From positions 62,001-126,000 of the forward strand of contig NZ_JOJM01000006.1 in NCBI RefSeq assembly GCF_000720325.1: a stretch of DNA of 64,000 bases, given 5' to 3'. Every line of letters starts with the position of its first letter. The first letter of the stretch is position 1. A model generated the notes under the pieces. It ran no database searches and had not been told where the DNA came from. It was given only the letters and a program-made list of their open reading frames with translations. Origin of the DNA: Streptomyces sp. NRRL B-1347. GTDB lineage: Bacteria > Actinomycetota > Actinomycetes > Streptomycetales > Streptomycetaceae. The translations under genes were made by a program, and so were the position numbers. Shown here one piece after another: positions 41,865 to 50,869 of this stretch.

Positions 41865-42569
41865 ATGAGCTGCCCGCTCATCTCCAACGTCGAGAACATC
41901 CGCGTCACCCGCGTTGACTCCTGCGGTCGCCCCGTCTGCGGTGCCGACAACGCGTTCGTCCTCGAATGCCTTGCCAGCGTCTCCATGTCGCCCGACGTGG
42001 AGGAGGGCGAGGACATCGAGTACAAGGCAGCCAACGGCAAGGTCTGCGGCTTCAAGAGGGGCTGCCCGTCCTTCCGCGGCTACGAGGTCGAGGTCAACTT
42101 CTTCTCCGTCAGCCCGGAGTTCGTGGAGATCACCACGGGCAACCCGGTCGTCTTCGGCTTCGACGGACAGCCGATCGGACACGACGACTGCTCCGTACAG
42201 TGCAACATCGGCTTCGCGCTGGAGCTGTGGGCGCCGATCCTGGGCGACGACATCTGTGACGCCAGCGGCCTGAACGAGGGCAAGTGGATCTACATGCTGC
42301 TGCCGTGGATCACCAACGGCGTTCTGGGTGACCTGGAGGCAGGCTCCGAGGCCGTGACGCTCGTCCTCCAGGGCGCCACACGCAGCGGCGGCGGCTGGGG
42401 CATCGGCCCCTACGACGTCCTGGAGCAGGACGCCGCGCTGACGCCGGGGCCGCTCCTGACGCCGCTGGGAAACACCTGCCACCGGCGGGTCATCCAGACG
42501 CAGATCGCCCCACCGACACCGGGCTGCGACTACGTGGACGTCACGGGCGGCGTCTGCCTGGCGTCCTGA
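41865..42569 (+). CDS. Major tail protein
   Basis: 234 residues. The opening MSCPLISNVENIRVTRVDSC, then GRPVCGADNAFV, SVSMSPDVEEGEDIEYKAAN and CSVQCNIGFALELWAPILG follow the pattern of Streptomyces siphovirus major tail proteins that polymerise into the tube. Its own leader element fits high expression. Cysteines occur in pairs. Tail-tube role is inferred from the pattern and position before the head-tail genes. Confidence 0.7.
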   Translation: MSCPLISNVENIRVTRVDSCGRPVCGADNAFVLECLASVSMSPDVEEGEDIEYKAANGKVCGFKRGCPSFRGYEVEVNFFSVSPEFVEITTGNPVVFGFDGQPIGHDDCSVQCNIGFALELWAPILGDDICDASGLNEGKWIYMLLPWITNGVLGDLEAGSEAVTLVLQGATRSGGGWGIGPYDVLEQDAALTPGPLLTPLGNTCHRRVIQTQIAPPTPGCDYVDVTGGVCLAS

Positions 42570-43288
42570 TGGGCCACCAGGAGCTGCCCGACATCGTCGT
42601 GCCGGTGCGGCCGGGCGCTGTGAACCAGCAGCTTCGGTTTGCGCTGCGCTCCTGGTCCTCGAACCTGCCTCACCGGCAGGTGTGGATCGTCGGCCACCTC
42701 CCCCACTGGGTGGCCGACGTCCGCCACATCCCGCTGGAGCAGCGAGGCACGAAGTACGCGAACACCACGGCGGCCGTTCGGGCGGCCTGCGAGCACCCGG
42801 ACGTCGCGGAGAACTTCCTGCTGTGCAACGACGACTTCTTCGTCATGCAGCCGCTGCCCGCCGGCATGCCCGCCCTGCACCGCGGCCCGGTCCGGGAGGT
42901 GGAGCAGCACTACGTGGCCCGCGGCTCCGGCCCGTACCTGCGGGGGATGCGCGAGACGCGCGACCTGCTGCGCGAACACGGGCACGACGACCCGGTCAGC
43001 TACGAGCTCCACGTGCCGCTGCCGGTGACGAAGACGGGGATGCTCAAGGCCCTCGACATCGGCCACCACCTGGACGTGCTCCACAAGCGCACGGCCTACG
43101 GCGTCCTCGCCGGGATCGGCGGCGAGCAGATCGAGGACGTCAAGATCCTCCACCGGGGCCCGCGCGGCTTCGGCGAGGAGAGCGCGTTCCTGTCGACCAT
43201 GCCCGACAGCTTCGCCAACGGCCGCGTCGGCAACCTCATCCGGGCCGCCTTCCCCCTGGCCTGCCGGTACGAACGAGGCGGACGCTGA
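42569..43288 (+). CDS. Stealth-like sugar-phosphate or glycosyl transferase
   Basis: 239 residues. LRFALRSWSSNLPHRQVWIV followed by GHLPHWV and FLLCNDDFFVMQPLP (about 85-99) match the NDD-type motif of Stealth-family and related transferases; IGGEQIEDVKILHRGPRG and EESAFLSTMPDSF near the end fit the later conserved regions. ATG overlaps the tail-protein stop by one base. It is a third sugar-transfer-type enzyme among structural genes, supporting virion glycosylation. Confidence 0.62.
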   Translation: MGHQELPDIVVPVRPGAVNQQLRFALRSWSSNLPHRQVWIVGHLPHWVADVRHIPLEQRGTKYANTTAAVRAACEHPDVAENFLLCNDDFFVMQPLPAGMPALHRGPVREVEQHYVARGSGPYLRGMRETRDLLREHGHDDPVSYELHVPLPVTKTGMLKALDIGHHLDVLHKRTAYGVLAGIGGEQIEDVKILHRGPRGFGEESAFLSTMPDSFANGRVGNLIRAAFPLACRYERGGR

Positions 43289-44088
43289 TGCCCCTACAGA
43301 CCGATGTGTGCGACCCGTGGCCCATCGACCTCACCTGCTGCGACCTGTCCGACGACACGAGCCCGGAGACCATCGAGCGCTGGCAGAAGGTGGCCTCGAT
43401 CCTCCTGTTCCGGCTGTCCGGCAGGCGGCTCGGCCCGTCGTGCCCCGTGACCGTCCGGCCGTGCCGCAGACAGTGCCTGGAGGCCCTGCCGTGGCTCACC
43501 CCGTACTGGGGCGCGGTCGGCCCGTGGATCCCGTACCTGAGCGACGGCGTGTGGCGGAACGCGTCGGTGTGCGGGTGCCGGGGCGACTGCTCCTGTGAGG
43601 AGCTGTGCGAGATCCGGCTCGACGGGCCGGTGTACGACATCGTGTCGGTGCAGGAGGGGCCCGAGACGCTGCCCGACACCGCGTACCGCGTCGACGGCTC
43701 GGGGACGCTGCTGCGCACTGACGGTGAATGCTGGCCGGACTGCCAGGACATGGCCGCGGCCGAGGGCGAGGAGGACACCCTCACGGTCACCTACCGCACC
43801 GGCCTGCCCCTCGACGAGGCCGCGGTCGCCGCCGTCAGCGCGCTCACCTGCCACCTCATCAAGGGCTGCGGCACAGGCGCCTGCGGCTGCAAGGCCAACC
43901 GGAACCTGACCCGCCTCAACCGGCAGGGCACGGAGTACGAGTTCGCCGACCCCACCCTGGTCTACAGCGAGGGCCGGACCGGCATCCCTGACGTCGACCT
44001 GTGGCTGGTCACCGTCAACCCGCACCGGCTCGCGTCGCCCTCGCGCGTCTACTCGCCCGACTTCCCCCGGCCCCGGCTGGTGCGCTGA
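43288..44088 (+). CDS. Head-to-tail adaptor
   Basis: 266 residues with an unusual number of cysteines (LTCCDLSDD, CGCRGDCSCEELC, TGACGCKANR). Helices near the N-terminus and the long central beta region (IRLDGPVYDIVSVQEGPETL) match the gp6-like adaptor proteins of actinophages that sit under the portal. Coupled to both neighbours by one-base ATGA overlaps. Confidence 0.6.
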   Translation: MPLQTDVCDPWPIDLTCCDLSDDTSPETIERWQKVASILLFRLSGRRLGPSCPVTVRPCRRQCLEALPWLTPYWGAVGPWIPYLSDGVWRNASVCGCRGDCSCEELCEIRLDGPVYDIVSVQEGPETLPDTAYRVDGSGTLLRTDGECWPDCQDMAAAEGEEDTLTVTYRTGLPLDEAAVAAVSALTCHLIKGCGTGACGCKANRNLTRLNRQGTEYEFADPTLVYSEGRTGIPDVDLWLVTVNPHRLASPSRVYSPDFPRPRLVR

Positions 44089-44672
44089 TGGCCCTCCCGC
44101 CCCTGGCCATCGACGCCCTCGCCGAGACCCTCCTCGGCTGTGTCTGCCAGACCCTCAACGACACCGCGGCGCTCGTCGAGGGGCAGCCGGGCTGTCCCTG
44201 CCGCGCCTGCCTCGTTCCCGGCACCCCGGCCTGGGACTCCTGTGAGGACCCGTGCGGCAATCCCCAGGACGGGGCCGGTGGACAGCTCACCGTGTCCCTC
44301 GCCCGCATCCTGACGGCGCCCGACCTCGGCGGCGCCCGCACCCCGACCATCCTCGGCGCCCGCTCCTGCCCGGCGCCGACGATGTCCGCCGAGCTGGTCG
44401 TCACCCTGCTGCGCTGCGCCCCGTCCTCCGACGAGGAGGGATGTCCGCCCACCTGCGAGCAGCTGGCCGCCGCAGCGCGCGTGCTGCACGTGGACGCCAC
44501 CAGCGTGCACAACGCCCTCGTGTGCTGCTTCCCGCAGACCGGGCCGCCGTCCCGCCGCTACCGGTACACCCTCGGCCAGCTGACCGTCCTGGGGCCGGAA
44601 GGCCAGTGCGTCGGTGTCGAGCAGCGTGTCACCATCGCCCTCCCGAACTGCGCATGCCCGGAGGAATCATGA
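44088..44672 (+). CDS. Head-tail joining (neck) protein
   Basis: 194 residues, Cys-rich (LLGCVCQTLNDTAAL, GCPCRACLVPG, CAPSSDEEGCPPTC, VCCFPQTG). The layout, LVVTLLRCAP and YRYTLGQLTVLGPEGQCVGV, is that of the small stopper or completion proteins after adaptors. Overlaps the following ATG. Assignment by position. Confidence 0.55.
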   Translation: MALPPLAIDALAETLLGCVCQTLNDTAALVEGQPGCPCRACLVPGTPAWDSCEDPCGNPQDGAGGQLTVSLARILTAPDLGGARTPTILGARSCPAPTMSAELVVTLLRCAPSSDEEGCPPTCEQLAAAARVLHVDATSVHNALVCCFPQTGPPSRRYRYTLGQLTVLGPEGQCVGVEQRVTIALPNCACPEES

Positions 44673-44839
44673 GGATCAGCGAGCTCGTGTCCACCCTCAC
44701 CGAGATCCAGACCGAGTGGGGCGACCTGAAGGTGATGGTGGCCAGGAGCCATAACGGCCACTTCGAAGCCAGGAGGGTCGAATTGGGAGAGGTGCGCGAC
44801 CCGCACGACCCGCAGCTGCTCGCCCTCATCGAGATGTAG
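44669..44839 (+). CDS. Small protein in the neck cluster, 56 aa
   Basis: MRISELVSTLTEIQTEWGDL, then KVMVARSHNGHFEARRVELG. AGGAATC site and ATGA overlap with the previous gene. It looks like a real small gene of helix-strand-helix form. Function unknown. Confidence 0.55.
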   Translation: MRISELVSTLTEIQTEWGDLKVMVARSHNGHFEARRVELGEVRDPHDPQLLALIEM

Positions 44840-44849
44840 AGGGGCTGGG

Positions 44850-45233
44850 ATGCACGTCGAGGTGCAGGTCGACCCGTCACGCCTTCAGAGGATGTTGAGG
44901 CGGCGAGGCGGCCTTGCAGAGCGCAGGCTGCGGGCCCGCACGGAACGGGTGGCCGCCCTCGCCCGCCAGGAGGCCGCCCCTCACGGCAGCGTCGCCTCCC
45001 GCATCACCACCGACGTCCGCGAGGGCCCTAGCGGCCTGGTCGGGTTCGTGATCTCCAACCATCCGGCGAGCCGGTACATCCTCGACGGGACGCGGCCGCA
45101 CCTCATCCGGCCGCGCAGGCGGAAGGCTCTGCGGTTCGACGTCGGCGGGGAGATCGTCTTCGCCAAGCTCGTACGCCACCCCGGCACCCGGGCGCACAAC
45201 TTCCTCGGGATCGCCCTGCGGCTCGGCCGGTGA
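44850..45233 (+). CDS. HK97 gp10-like tail completion protein
   Basis: 127 residues. The N-terminal helix is strongly basic (RLQRMLRRRGGLAERRLRAR). YILDGTRPHLIRPRRRKALR, then FAKLVRHPGTRAHNFL is the characteristic region of HK97-gp10-type and related minor tail proteins. It completes the head-tail gene block before the tail chaperones. Confidence 0.7.
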   Translation: MHVEVQVDPSRLQRMLRRRGGLAERRLRARTERVAALARQEAAPHGSVASRITTDVREGPSGLVGFVISNHPASRYILDGTRPHLIRPRRRKALRFDVGGEIVFAKLVRHPGTRAHNFLGIALRLGR

Positions 45234-45247
45234 CCGGCAGGTAGCCC

Positions 45248-45275
45248 AGAGCCCCGGAGGCTGCCGCGGGGCTCT
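45248..45275 (+). terminator. Hairpin before the chaperone unit
   Basis: AGAGCCCC/GGGGCTCT with a 12-base loop, following the neck genes. Confidence 0.45.
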
Positions 45276-45307
45276 CATGCCGGCAGGAGGTCGGTAGCCG
45301 CCGCCGC

Positions 45308-45346
45308 TACTCTGTTCCCTCGCACGCTGCTGGTTGTGGGCCGGGC
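45308..45346 (+). promoter_or_regulatory. Late promoter with leader element, copy C (tail chaperones)
   Basis: TACTCT (45308-45313), 12 bases, then the element at 45326-45346 (GCTGCTGG variant). GGGCG and CGCCC flank a CCCCTGAAGGGG inner stem ending at the ATG at 45380. Confidence 0.65.
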
Positions 45347-45379
45347 GTTTGCGCAACCCCTGAAGGGGGCGACTCGCCC

Positions 45380-45817
45380 ATGGCCACCAGAACGTTTTCC
45401 GTGAACACCGAGCCTCACGTCGCGGTCATCGGTGACATCGAACTCCGCTTCCAGCCCGAGGTCGCAGGCTCTGAGTTCCTCGACGTGTACGAGCGGCTGG
45501 TCTCGACGCAGAAGCAGGTCGGGACGGACCTGGCGAAAGCGGATCCGCGTCAGATGCGGGAGGTCCTGGCAGCGCTCCGAGGCTTCATCAAGGAGCTGAT
45601 GCTGCCCGAGTCGGTCCCCGTCTTCGACAAGATGCCGCTCCCTGACCGCATCATGATCGAACTCGTTGAGTTCCTGATGGAGGTCTACGGGGGCGGGGTG
45701 AACAAGAAGCGCCCTACTACACGGTCCAGCGGCTCCTCGCCAGCATCGCCGAGTCCTGGGACACGTGGACCGGCCACCTCGCCCTCCAAGGCGTCGACCC
45801 GCGCACGTGGTCGCTGA
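45380..45817 (+). CDS. Tail assembly chaperone (gpG analogue)
   Basis: 145 residues. Residues 1-105 are the folded part (VIGDIELRFQPEVAGSEFLD, LPDRIMIELVEFLMEVYGGG). The final 35 residues are low-complexity Ser/Pro/Arg and arise after the frameshift region. As in lambda gpG/gpGT, most ribosomes make this product and a minority shift frame to make the longer form. Confidence 0.72.
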   Translation: MATRTFSVNTEPHVAVIGDIELRFQPEVAGSEFLDVYERLVSTQKQVGTDLAKADPRQMREVLAALRGFIKELMLPESVPVFDKMPLPDRIMIELVEFLMEVYGGGVNKKRPTTRSSGSSPASPSPGTRGPATSPSKASTRARGR

Positions 45818-46035
45818 ACACCATGCTGTCGGCCGCCGAGGCCGCCCTGGACCAGTCCGCCGAGGACGACAAGGCGCGGGAGCGCAACCGGGCGCGCCTG
45901 TACGCCCCGCCGAAGGGCGAGCGCGCCCGCCAAGGGCGTACCGCGGCCGGGGCCATGGCGCCTCATGAGGCGCAGCAGCTGATCTCCATGGCGGCGGCGG
46001 AGGACGCCAAGCTCCGTCGGGCGGCCAGCGGATAA
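45380..46035 (+). CDS. Tail assembly chaperone by -1 frameshift (gpGT analogue)
   Basis: The frame one base back opens at 45670, and after the shift region reads APYYTVQRLLASIAESWDTW, then ALQGVDPRTWSLNTMLSAAE, continuing to LRRAASG at 46035. This is clear protein sequence with no start of its own before 45823. A -1 slip fits best near GGG GGC at 45689-45694 in the gpG frame. The exact site cannot be fixed by eye. gpGT helps wrap the tape measure during tube assembly. Confidence 0.7.
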
Positions 46036-46065
46036 CCTGAGATCGCCGCTGGTTCTGGGCCGGGC
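46033..46065 (+). promoter_or_regulatory. Late promoter with leader element, copy D (tape measure)
   Basis: TAACCT (46033-46038), six bases, then the element at 46045-46065. CGGGCAACC and GGTTGCCCG form a perfect 9-bp stem ending one base before the ATG at 46092, the clearest example of the downstream stem. Confidence 0.75.
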
Positions 46066-46091
46066 AACCGAACGCTTCGTGAGGTTGCCCG

Positions 46092-49000
46092 ATGGCCGAG
46101 GAAGAGGACTACGGGACCGGCCGCGTACGGATCGTCCTCGACGACAGCGCCGTAGACGGCGAGGCGCGCGCGATCGGGCGGCGCATCCAGCGGTCGCTTG
46201 AGCGGGCGACCCGCAACCTCGGACAGCAGCTACGCCGGAACATCACCCGGGCCCTGCGCGGGGACTTCTCCGTCCGCGTCAGCCCGGACACCGCGGACTT
46301 CCGCACCCGGCTGGCCAGCCAGCTGCGGGAGCTGGAGGCCGTCGCGGTCCCGGTCGTCCCGGACCTGGACCGTTTCGAGAGTGACCTCGTCACCGGCCTG
46401 CGGGGCCTGGGCGCCGTTGAGGTGCCGGTCCTGCCGGACCTCGACCGTTTCGAGAGCGCTCTCCGCGCTGAGCTGCAGGGCTTCGGCGACGTCGAGGTGC
46501 CGGTAGTCCCGGACTTCGACCGTTTCGAGAGCGCTCTCGCACTCGGGCTGCTGGGCTTGGGCTCGGTCGAGGTGCCGGTGGTCCCGGACCTGGACCGTTT
46601 CGAGGTCGCTCTCCGGGCGGGGCTGCCGGACCTGCGCTCGGTCGAGGTGCCGGTGGTCCCGGATCTCGACCGTTTCGAGAGCGCCCTCCTGGTCGGGTTG
46701 CGGGGCCTCGGCGAGATCGAGGTCCGGGTCGTCCCCAACCTGGACCGTTTCGAGAGCGCCCTCCTGGTTGGGCTGCGGGGCCTCGGCGAGATCGAGGTCC
46801 GGGTCGTCCCCAACCTGGACCGTTTCGACAGCGCCCTCCTCGCCGGGCTTCGAAGCCTGGACAGCATCGACGTCCCGGTCGTCCCGGACCTGGAAGGCTT
46901 CGTGGAGCGGCTCCGCGCCGCACTCGCCGGGGTCGAGCTCTCCGTCCGTGTCGTCCCGGACCTGGACGGCTTCGACGCCCGGATCCGCGCGCACCGCCCG
47001 CCCGACGTCACGGTCAACGTCAACCCCAACGTCGACGCCAACCGGCTCACCCGCTCGCTGTCGCGGGTCAAGAGCGTCGCCGGTGGCGTCGTGAAGGCGC
47101 TGGGCGGGCTGCTCGCCTTCGGGGCCGTCGGTATCGCAGCTGCGAACGCCGCAGCCGGGGTCGGCGCGTTCATCGCCGCCGTCACCCCCGCGGCCGGGAT
47201 CGTCGCCGCCTTTCCCGCGGCGATCCTGACGACCGTCGCCGCGATGGGCGCGCTGAAGCTCGCGCTGTCGGGCGTCAGCGAGGCCTTCTCCGCCGCGCTC
47301 ACGGGGAGCGCGAAGGCGTTCGAGAAGAGCCTCGAAGGGCTCTCGCCCAAGGCCCGAGCAGCGGCGCGGGAGCTCCGGGGGCTGAAGCCGGCATTCGAGG
47401 ACCTGCGCAACTCGGTGCAGGACAGCTTCTTCGGCAAGATCGAGGGGCAGATCACAGACCTTGCGAGTGCCCTTGGCGGCCCGCTGGAAAAGGGCCTGTC
47501 GAAGATCGCAGCCAACTTCGGCACGGCCGCGGCCCGCGTCGGGAACTTCCTGCAGTCCGCGCGGGGCGTCGCCGCGGTCAAGAACATCCTCACCGGCACC
47601 GAGGAGGCAACGAAGGGCCTGGCCGCCGCCCTGCGGCCCGTGGTGGGGGGCTTCGTGCGCGTGGCTGGCAGCGTCAGCGAGGCCTTCGGTGAGCAGCTGG
47701 GCAGCAAGATCGAAGACGTGGGTAAGCGGCTCGGCCGCTTCCTCGAGAACGCAGCGAAGTCCGGGCGGGCGGTGGCCGCCGTCGGCGCCGCGGTGGGCGT
47801 CTTCCGGCAGCTCGGCGCGATCATCTCCAACGTCCGCTCCATCATCAGCGGCGTCTTCGAGGCCGGGGAGCAAGCAGGGGCTGGATTCCTCGCCCGCCTG
47901 GAGAAGATCACCCAGAAGTTCGACAAGTTCGTCAACTCCGACCGCGGGCAGAAGACGCTCGGGAACCTCTTCGCGACGGTCGGCACGATCGCCGCGCAGC
48001 TCGGCCCGATCCTGGCCGCGCTGCTCACACAGATCGGTGCGATCGCCCCCGCCCTCGCGCCGATCTTCACCGCGCTCGGCCCGGCCCTGACCAACCTGAT
48101 CAATGCGTTGGGCCCGGCTCTGGCGTCGATCGCCCCGGCTCTGGCGACGGTCGGTACGGTGCTGGCCGACGCCTTCGAGGAACTTGCCTCTGGTGATGTG
48201 CTGACCGCGGTCGGCGCGGTGATCGGGAGACTGCTGACCGGGCTGGCGCCGCTGCTGCCGCTGGTCGGCGCGCTGGCGAACACCGTGCTGGCGGCCCTGG
48301 CACCCGCCTTCCAGGCCGTCCTGGAAGTCCTGAACCCGGTCATCGCCACTCTTGTCGGCGCGCTCATGCCGGTGCTGCCGCAGCTGACCACGGCGCTCCA
48401 GTCGATCCTCAAGGCGGTCATCCCACTGGGGACCGCGCTCGGCGAGGCACTCGGTACGGCCATCGTGGGTCTGGGCCCGCTCCTGCTCATCCTCGCGCAG
48501 GCCATCGCTCAAGTCGTCGCCGCCCTCGTCCCCTTTGTCACGGCGCTCGTCGACGCCCTGATCCCCGTCCTGCCGCCGCTGGTCACTGCCTTCCAGGCGG
48601 TCGTGGACGCTGTGATCCCCTTGGTGCCGCCGCTCGCGGAGCTCCTCGCGTCGCTCGCCCCGCTGGCGGTCCTGATCGTGAAGATCGCGGCGCCGCTGCT
48701 CCAGGCCGCTGCGGCCCTCACCGGCTGGCTCGTTATCGAGGGCGTCGTGCCGCTCATCGAGGGCATCGTGTCCGCGCTGACCGGCTTGGCCAAGGTCCTG
48801 ACGTTCATCGTCACTGCGGTGACGAGCTTCGTGCAACTGATCATCGACGGGTTTCAGTTCCTGTTTGACACGCTCGTGGGCGGGTCGATCGTCCCAGACC
48901 TGGTGAACGCGATCGTCACGCTGTTCACCAACCTCCCGCTCCTCATCCTCAGCGCGATCAGTGGCCTCGTGTCGACCGTGGTCGGCGTCTTCAGGAGCCT

Positions 49001-50453
49001 CGCGTCCGCGGCGCTGAGCGTGGTGAGCAGCGCCGTGAGCAACGTCGTGCGGTTCTTCTCCCAGCTGCCCGGCCGCGCCGCATCGGTCCTGGGGGCGCTC
49101 CCCGGCCGGGTGTCGGAGCTGTTCAACCGGGCCCGGTCCGCAGCCGTGTCCGCGGTCCGGGATCTGCTCGGTGCCGTCCTCGACCTCCTGCGGAGCCTGC
49201 CGGGCCGGGCGGCGTCCGCCCTGTCCGGGGCCGCCTCGGCGCTCGTCGGCGCGGGGCGTGACCTCATCCAGGGCATGATCGGCGGCATCAAGTCGGTGGC
49301 TGGCAGCCTGGCCTCAGCCGCAAAGGATGTCGTGAGCGGTGCCATCAGCGGGGCGAAGAGCGTGCTGGGCATCAGCAGCCCCTCGAAGGTCTTCGCGGAG
49401 ATCGGCCGGGACACCGGCCTCGGCTTCATCAAGGGCCTGACGGGGACGGCCTCGGAGATCGAGCAGACCACCAAGAAGCTCGCCGACGCCATCACCCGCG
49501 CGTTCCGGGGCCGCAAGACGACCGTGGACGACCGGCTCGTCAGCCTCCTGGAGAGCGGCAACCGGCGGCTCCAGCGCCTGGCGTCGCAACGTGAGGCACT
49601 GCTCAAGAAGATCGCGGACGCGCAGAAGTTCGCGGCGGACACCACGGCCGCGGCTCTCCAGTCCGGTGCGCTGCAGAACTTCGCACGCGACGGCCAGGTG
49701 AACGCGGACAACATCATCGACGGCCTGCGCAACGCCGTCTCCCAGATCGAGGGCTTCACCCGCCGCGTCAACGCACTCGCGCGCCGCGGTGTCCGTAAGG
49801 ACTTGCTCCGGCAGATCATCGGCCTCGGCCCCGAGCAGGGCGACGCCTTCGCGCGCGCCCTGGCCTCCGCCGACAAGCGCACCCTCCAGCGCATCAACAG
49901 CCTCCAGGGCGACCTCGCCGAGGCGTCGACCCGTCTCGGCCGCCGCAGTGCCGACATTCTCTTCGATGCCGGCAAGGAGGCCGGGCGCGGGTTCCTTGAG
50001 GGTCTGAAGGGGCAGCGGGAGCAGATCGAGGACCTCATGCTCGACATCGCCCGCGGGATCCAGCGGGCGATTCGCGGGGCGCTGCGCATCAAGTCGCCGT
50101 CGAGAGTGTTCGCCGACATCGGTGACCAGACCGGTGCGGGCCTGGAGCAAGGACTGCTGCGCCGCGTCGCCGTGCTTGAGGAGGCGCTGCGCGGCGCCGC
50201 CCGGGGCCTGGCCGACACGGTGGCGGGGGAACTCGTGCGCAGCCCTGCAGTGAGCGGGCTGGCCGCCACGCCTCAGGCCTCGCTGGTACGCACGCCCACG
50301 AGCACGCAGGTGCCGGGGCCGACGGCGAGCAGCGACCGCCAGAAGGCGAGGCCGCAGGAGGTCACCAACACCTTCTACATCACGGAGGTTGGCGACGCCC
50401 GGACGACCGCGCATCAGGTCGTGACGCGCCTGACCCTCGCGTCAGGGATCTGA
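46092..50453 (+). CDS. Tape measure protein
   Basis: 1453 residues, the longest gene of the tail cluster and directly after the chaperones. The N-terminus carries nine tandem units of 23-25 residues, followed by hydrophobic helical stretches (about 325-420 and 620-1020) typical of tape measures. GAAKDVV-like repeats (IQGMIGGIKSVAGSLASAAK and KSPSRVFADIGDQTGAG) near 1060-1110 and 1335-1360 resemble the common C-terminal motif. It sets tail length and is threaded through the tube at infection. Confidence 0.9.
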   Translation: MAEEEDYGTGRVRIVLDDSAVDGEARAIGRRIQRSLERATRNLGQQLRRNITRALRGDFSVRVSPDTADFRTRLASQLRELEAVAVPVVPDLDRFESDLVTGLRGLGAVEVPVLPDLDRFESALRAELQGFGDVEVPVVPDFDRFESALALGLLGLGSVEVPVVPDLDRFEVALRAGLPDLRSVEVPVVPDLDRFESALLVGLRGLGEIEVRVVPNLDRFESALLVGLRGLGEIEVRVVPNLDRFDSALLAGLRSLDSIDVPVVPDLEGFVERLRAALAGVELSVRVVPDLDGFDARIRAHRPPDVTVNVNPNVDANRLTRSLSRVKSVAGGVVKALGGLLAFGAVGIAAANAAAGVGAFIAAVTPAAGIVAAFPAAILTTVAAMGALKLALSGVSEAFSAALTGSAKAFEKSLEGLSPKARAAARELRGLKPAFEDLRNSVQDSFFGKIEGQITDLASALGGPLEKGLSKIAANFGTAAARVGNFLQSARGVAAVKNILTGTEEATKGLAAALRPVVGGFVRVAGSVSEAFGEQLGSKIEDVGKRLGRFLENAAKSGRAVAAVGAAVGVFRQLGAIISNVRSIISGVFEAGEQAGAGFLARLEKITQKFDKFVNSDRGQKTLGNLFATVGTIAAQLGPILAALLTQIGAIAPALAPIFTALGPALTNLINALGPALASIAPALATVGTVLADAFEELASGDVLTAVGAVIGRLLTGLAPLLPLVGALANTVLAALAPAFQAVLEVLNPVIATLVGALMPVLPQLTTALQSILKAVIPLGTALGEALGTAIVGLGPLLLILAQAIAQVVAALVPFVTALVDALIPVLPPLVTAFQAVVDAVIPLVPPLAELLASLAPLAVLIVKIAAPLLQAAAALTGWLVIEGVVPLIEGIVSALTGLAKVLTFIVTAVTSFVQLIIDGFQFLFDTLVGGSIVPDLVNAIVTLFTNLPLLILSAISGLVSTVVGVFRSLASAALSVVSSAVSNVVRFFSQLPGRAASVLGALPGRVSELFNRARSAAVSAVRDLLGAVLDLLRSLPGRAASALSGAASALVGAGRDLIQGMIGGIKSVAGSLASAAKDVVSGAISGAKSVLGISSPSKVFAEIGRDTGLGFIKGLTGTASEIEQTTKKLADAITRAFRGRKTTVDDRLVSLLESGNRRLQRLASQREALLKKIADAQKFAADTTAAALQSGALQNFARDGQVNADNIIDGLRNAVSQIEGFTRRVNALARRGVRKDLLRQIIGLGPEQGDAFARALASADKRTLQRINSLQGDLAEASTRLGRRSADILFDAGKEAGRGFLEGLKGQREQIEDLMLDIARGIQRAIRGALRIKSPSRVFADIGDQTGAGLEQGLLRRVAVLEEALRGAARGLADTVAGELVRSPAVSGLAATPQASLVRTPTSTQVPGPTASSDRQKARPQEVTNTFYITEVGDARTTAHQVVTRLTLASGI
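46336..46990 (+). repeat. Nine tandem 72-75 bp units in the tape measure
   Basis: Consensus VEVPVVPDLDRFESALLVGL plus RGLG. The fifth to seventh units are most alike; the eighth and ninth are degenerate. The DNA units are also similar, so the array grew by duplication and may change copy number, altering tape length by about 24 residues each time. Confidence 0.8.
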
Positions 50454-50488
50454 CCGGCGGATCTTAGGAGGCCGCCCGGGCGGCGTCT

Positions 50489-50734
50489 TCACTTCGCAGG
50501 ACGAGGCGGGCGGCCGGTCGACGTTCTGGAGGCGATGACGGCGCGGCCTGTCTTCGCCGCGCACTCGGTGCCGACCCCGGCCCGGACGGCGCGCTCCGAC
50601 TTCAGCGGCCGACCGCACTCCGAGCAGGTGACGGCCGTCTGCCGCTGGCGGCGCCGCACCGGCGTCCGCTGCTCGGGGACGTCGAACAGCAGGGGCTGGC
50701 TGGCTTCGGGTACCTCGCTGCCGCGTGTACGCAT
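50489..50734 (-). CDS. DUF6011-like zinc-ribbon protein
   Basis: 81 residues. AVTCSECGRPLKSERAVRAG, then VGTECAAKTGR follows the CxxCGRxL...GxGxxC pattern of DUF6011 proteins. It runs against the tail operon and ends 36 bp after the tape measure stop. A CATCCT box lies six bases before the ATG, suggesting another leaderless message. Possibly a lysogen-expressed or regulatory protein. Confidence 0.6.
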   Translation of the reverse strand: MRTRGSEVPEASQPLLFDVPEQRTPVRRRQRQTAVTCSECGRPLKSERAVRAGVGTECAAKTGRAVIASRTSTGRPPRPAK

Positions 50735-50805
50735 ACGTCCAGGATGCCCGACTGGCGGTGGGTGTCGCAGGGGATTGGCCGACGGCCGCAGCGGGCGGCG
50801 CCTCC

Positions 50806-50841
50806 TAGACTGGCCGGTGCGCCGCTGGTTGTGGGCCGGGC
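50806..50841 (+). promoter_or_regulatory. Late promoter with leader element, copy E (distal tail)
   Basis: TAGACT (50806-50811), nine bases, element at 50821-50841. GGCCGCC and GGTGGCC pair (one G-T) before the start at 50870. Confidence 0.68.
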
Positions 50842-50869
50842 CGCCAACGCTGTTGCGGGAGGTGGCCTC

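Noticed and set aside
46109..48505. Long reverse frames opposite the tape measure
   Set aside because: Translation is a repetitive Arg/Ser/Pro string reflecting the antisense of the forward repeats; no start signals.
48783..48793. A TTGGCCAAGG sequence within the tape measure
   Set aside because: Single, unpaired and inside coding sequence with no promoter boxes; treated as chance, unlike the paired operators.
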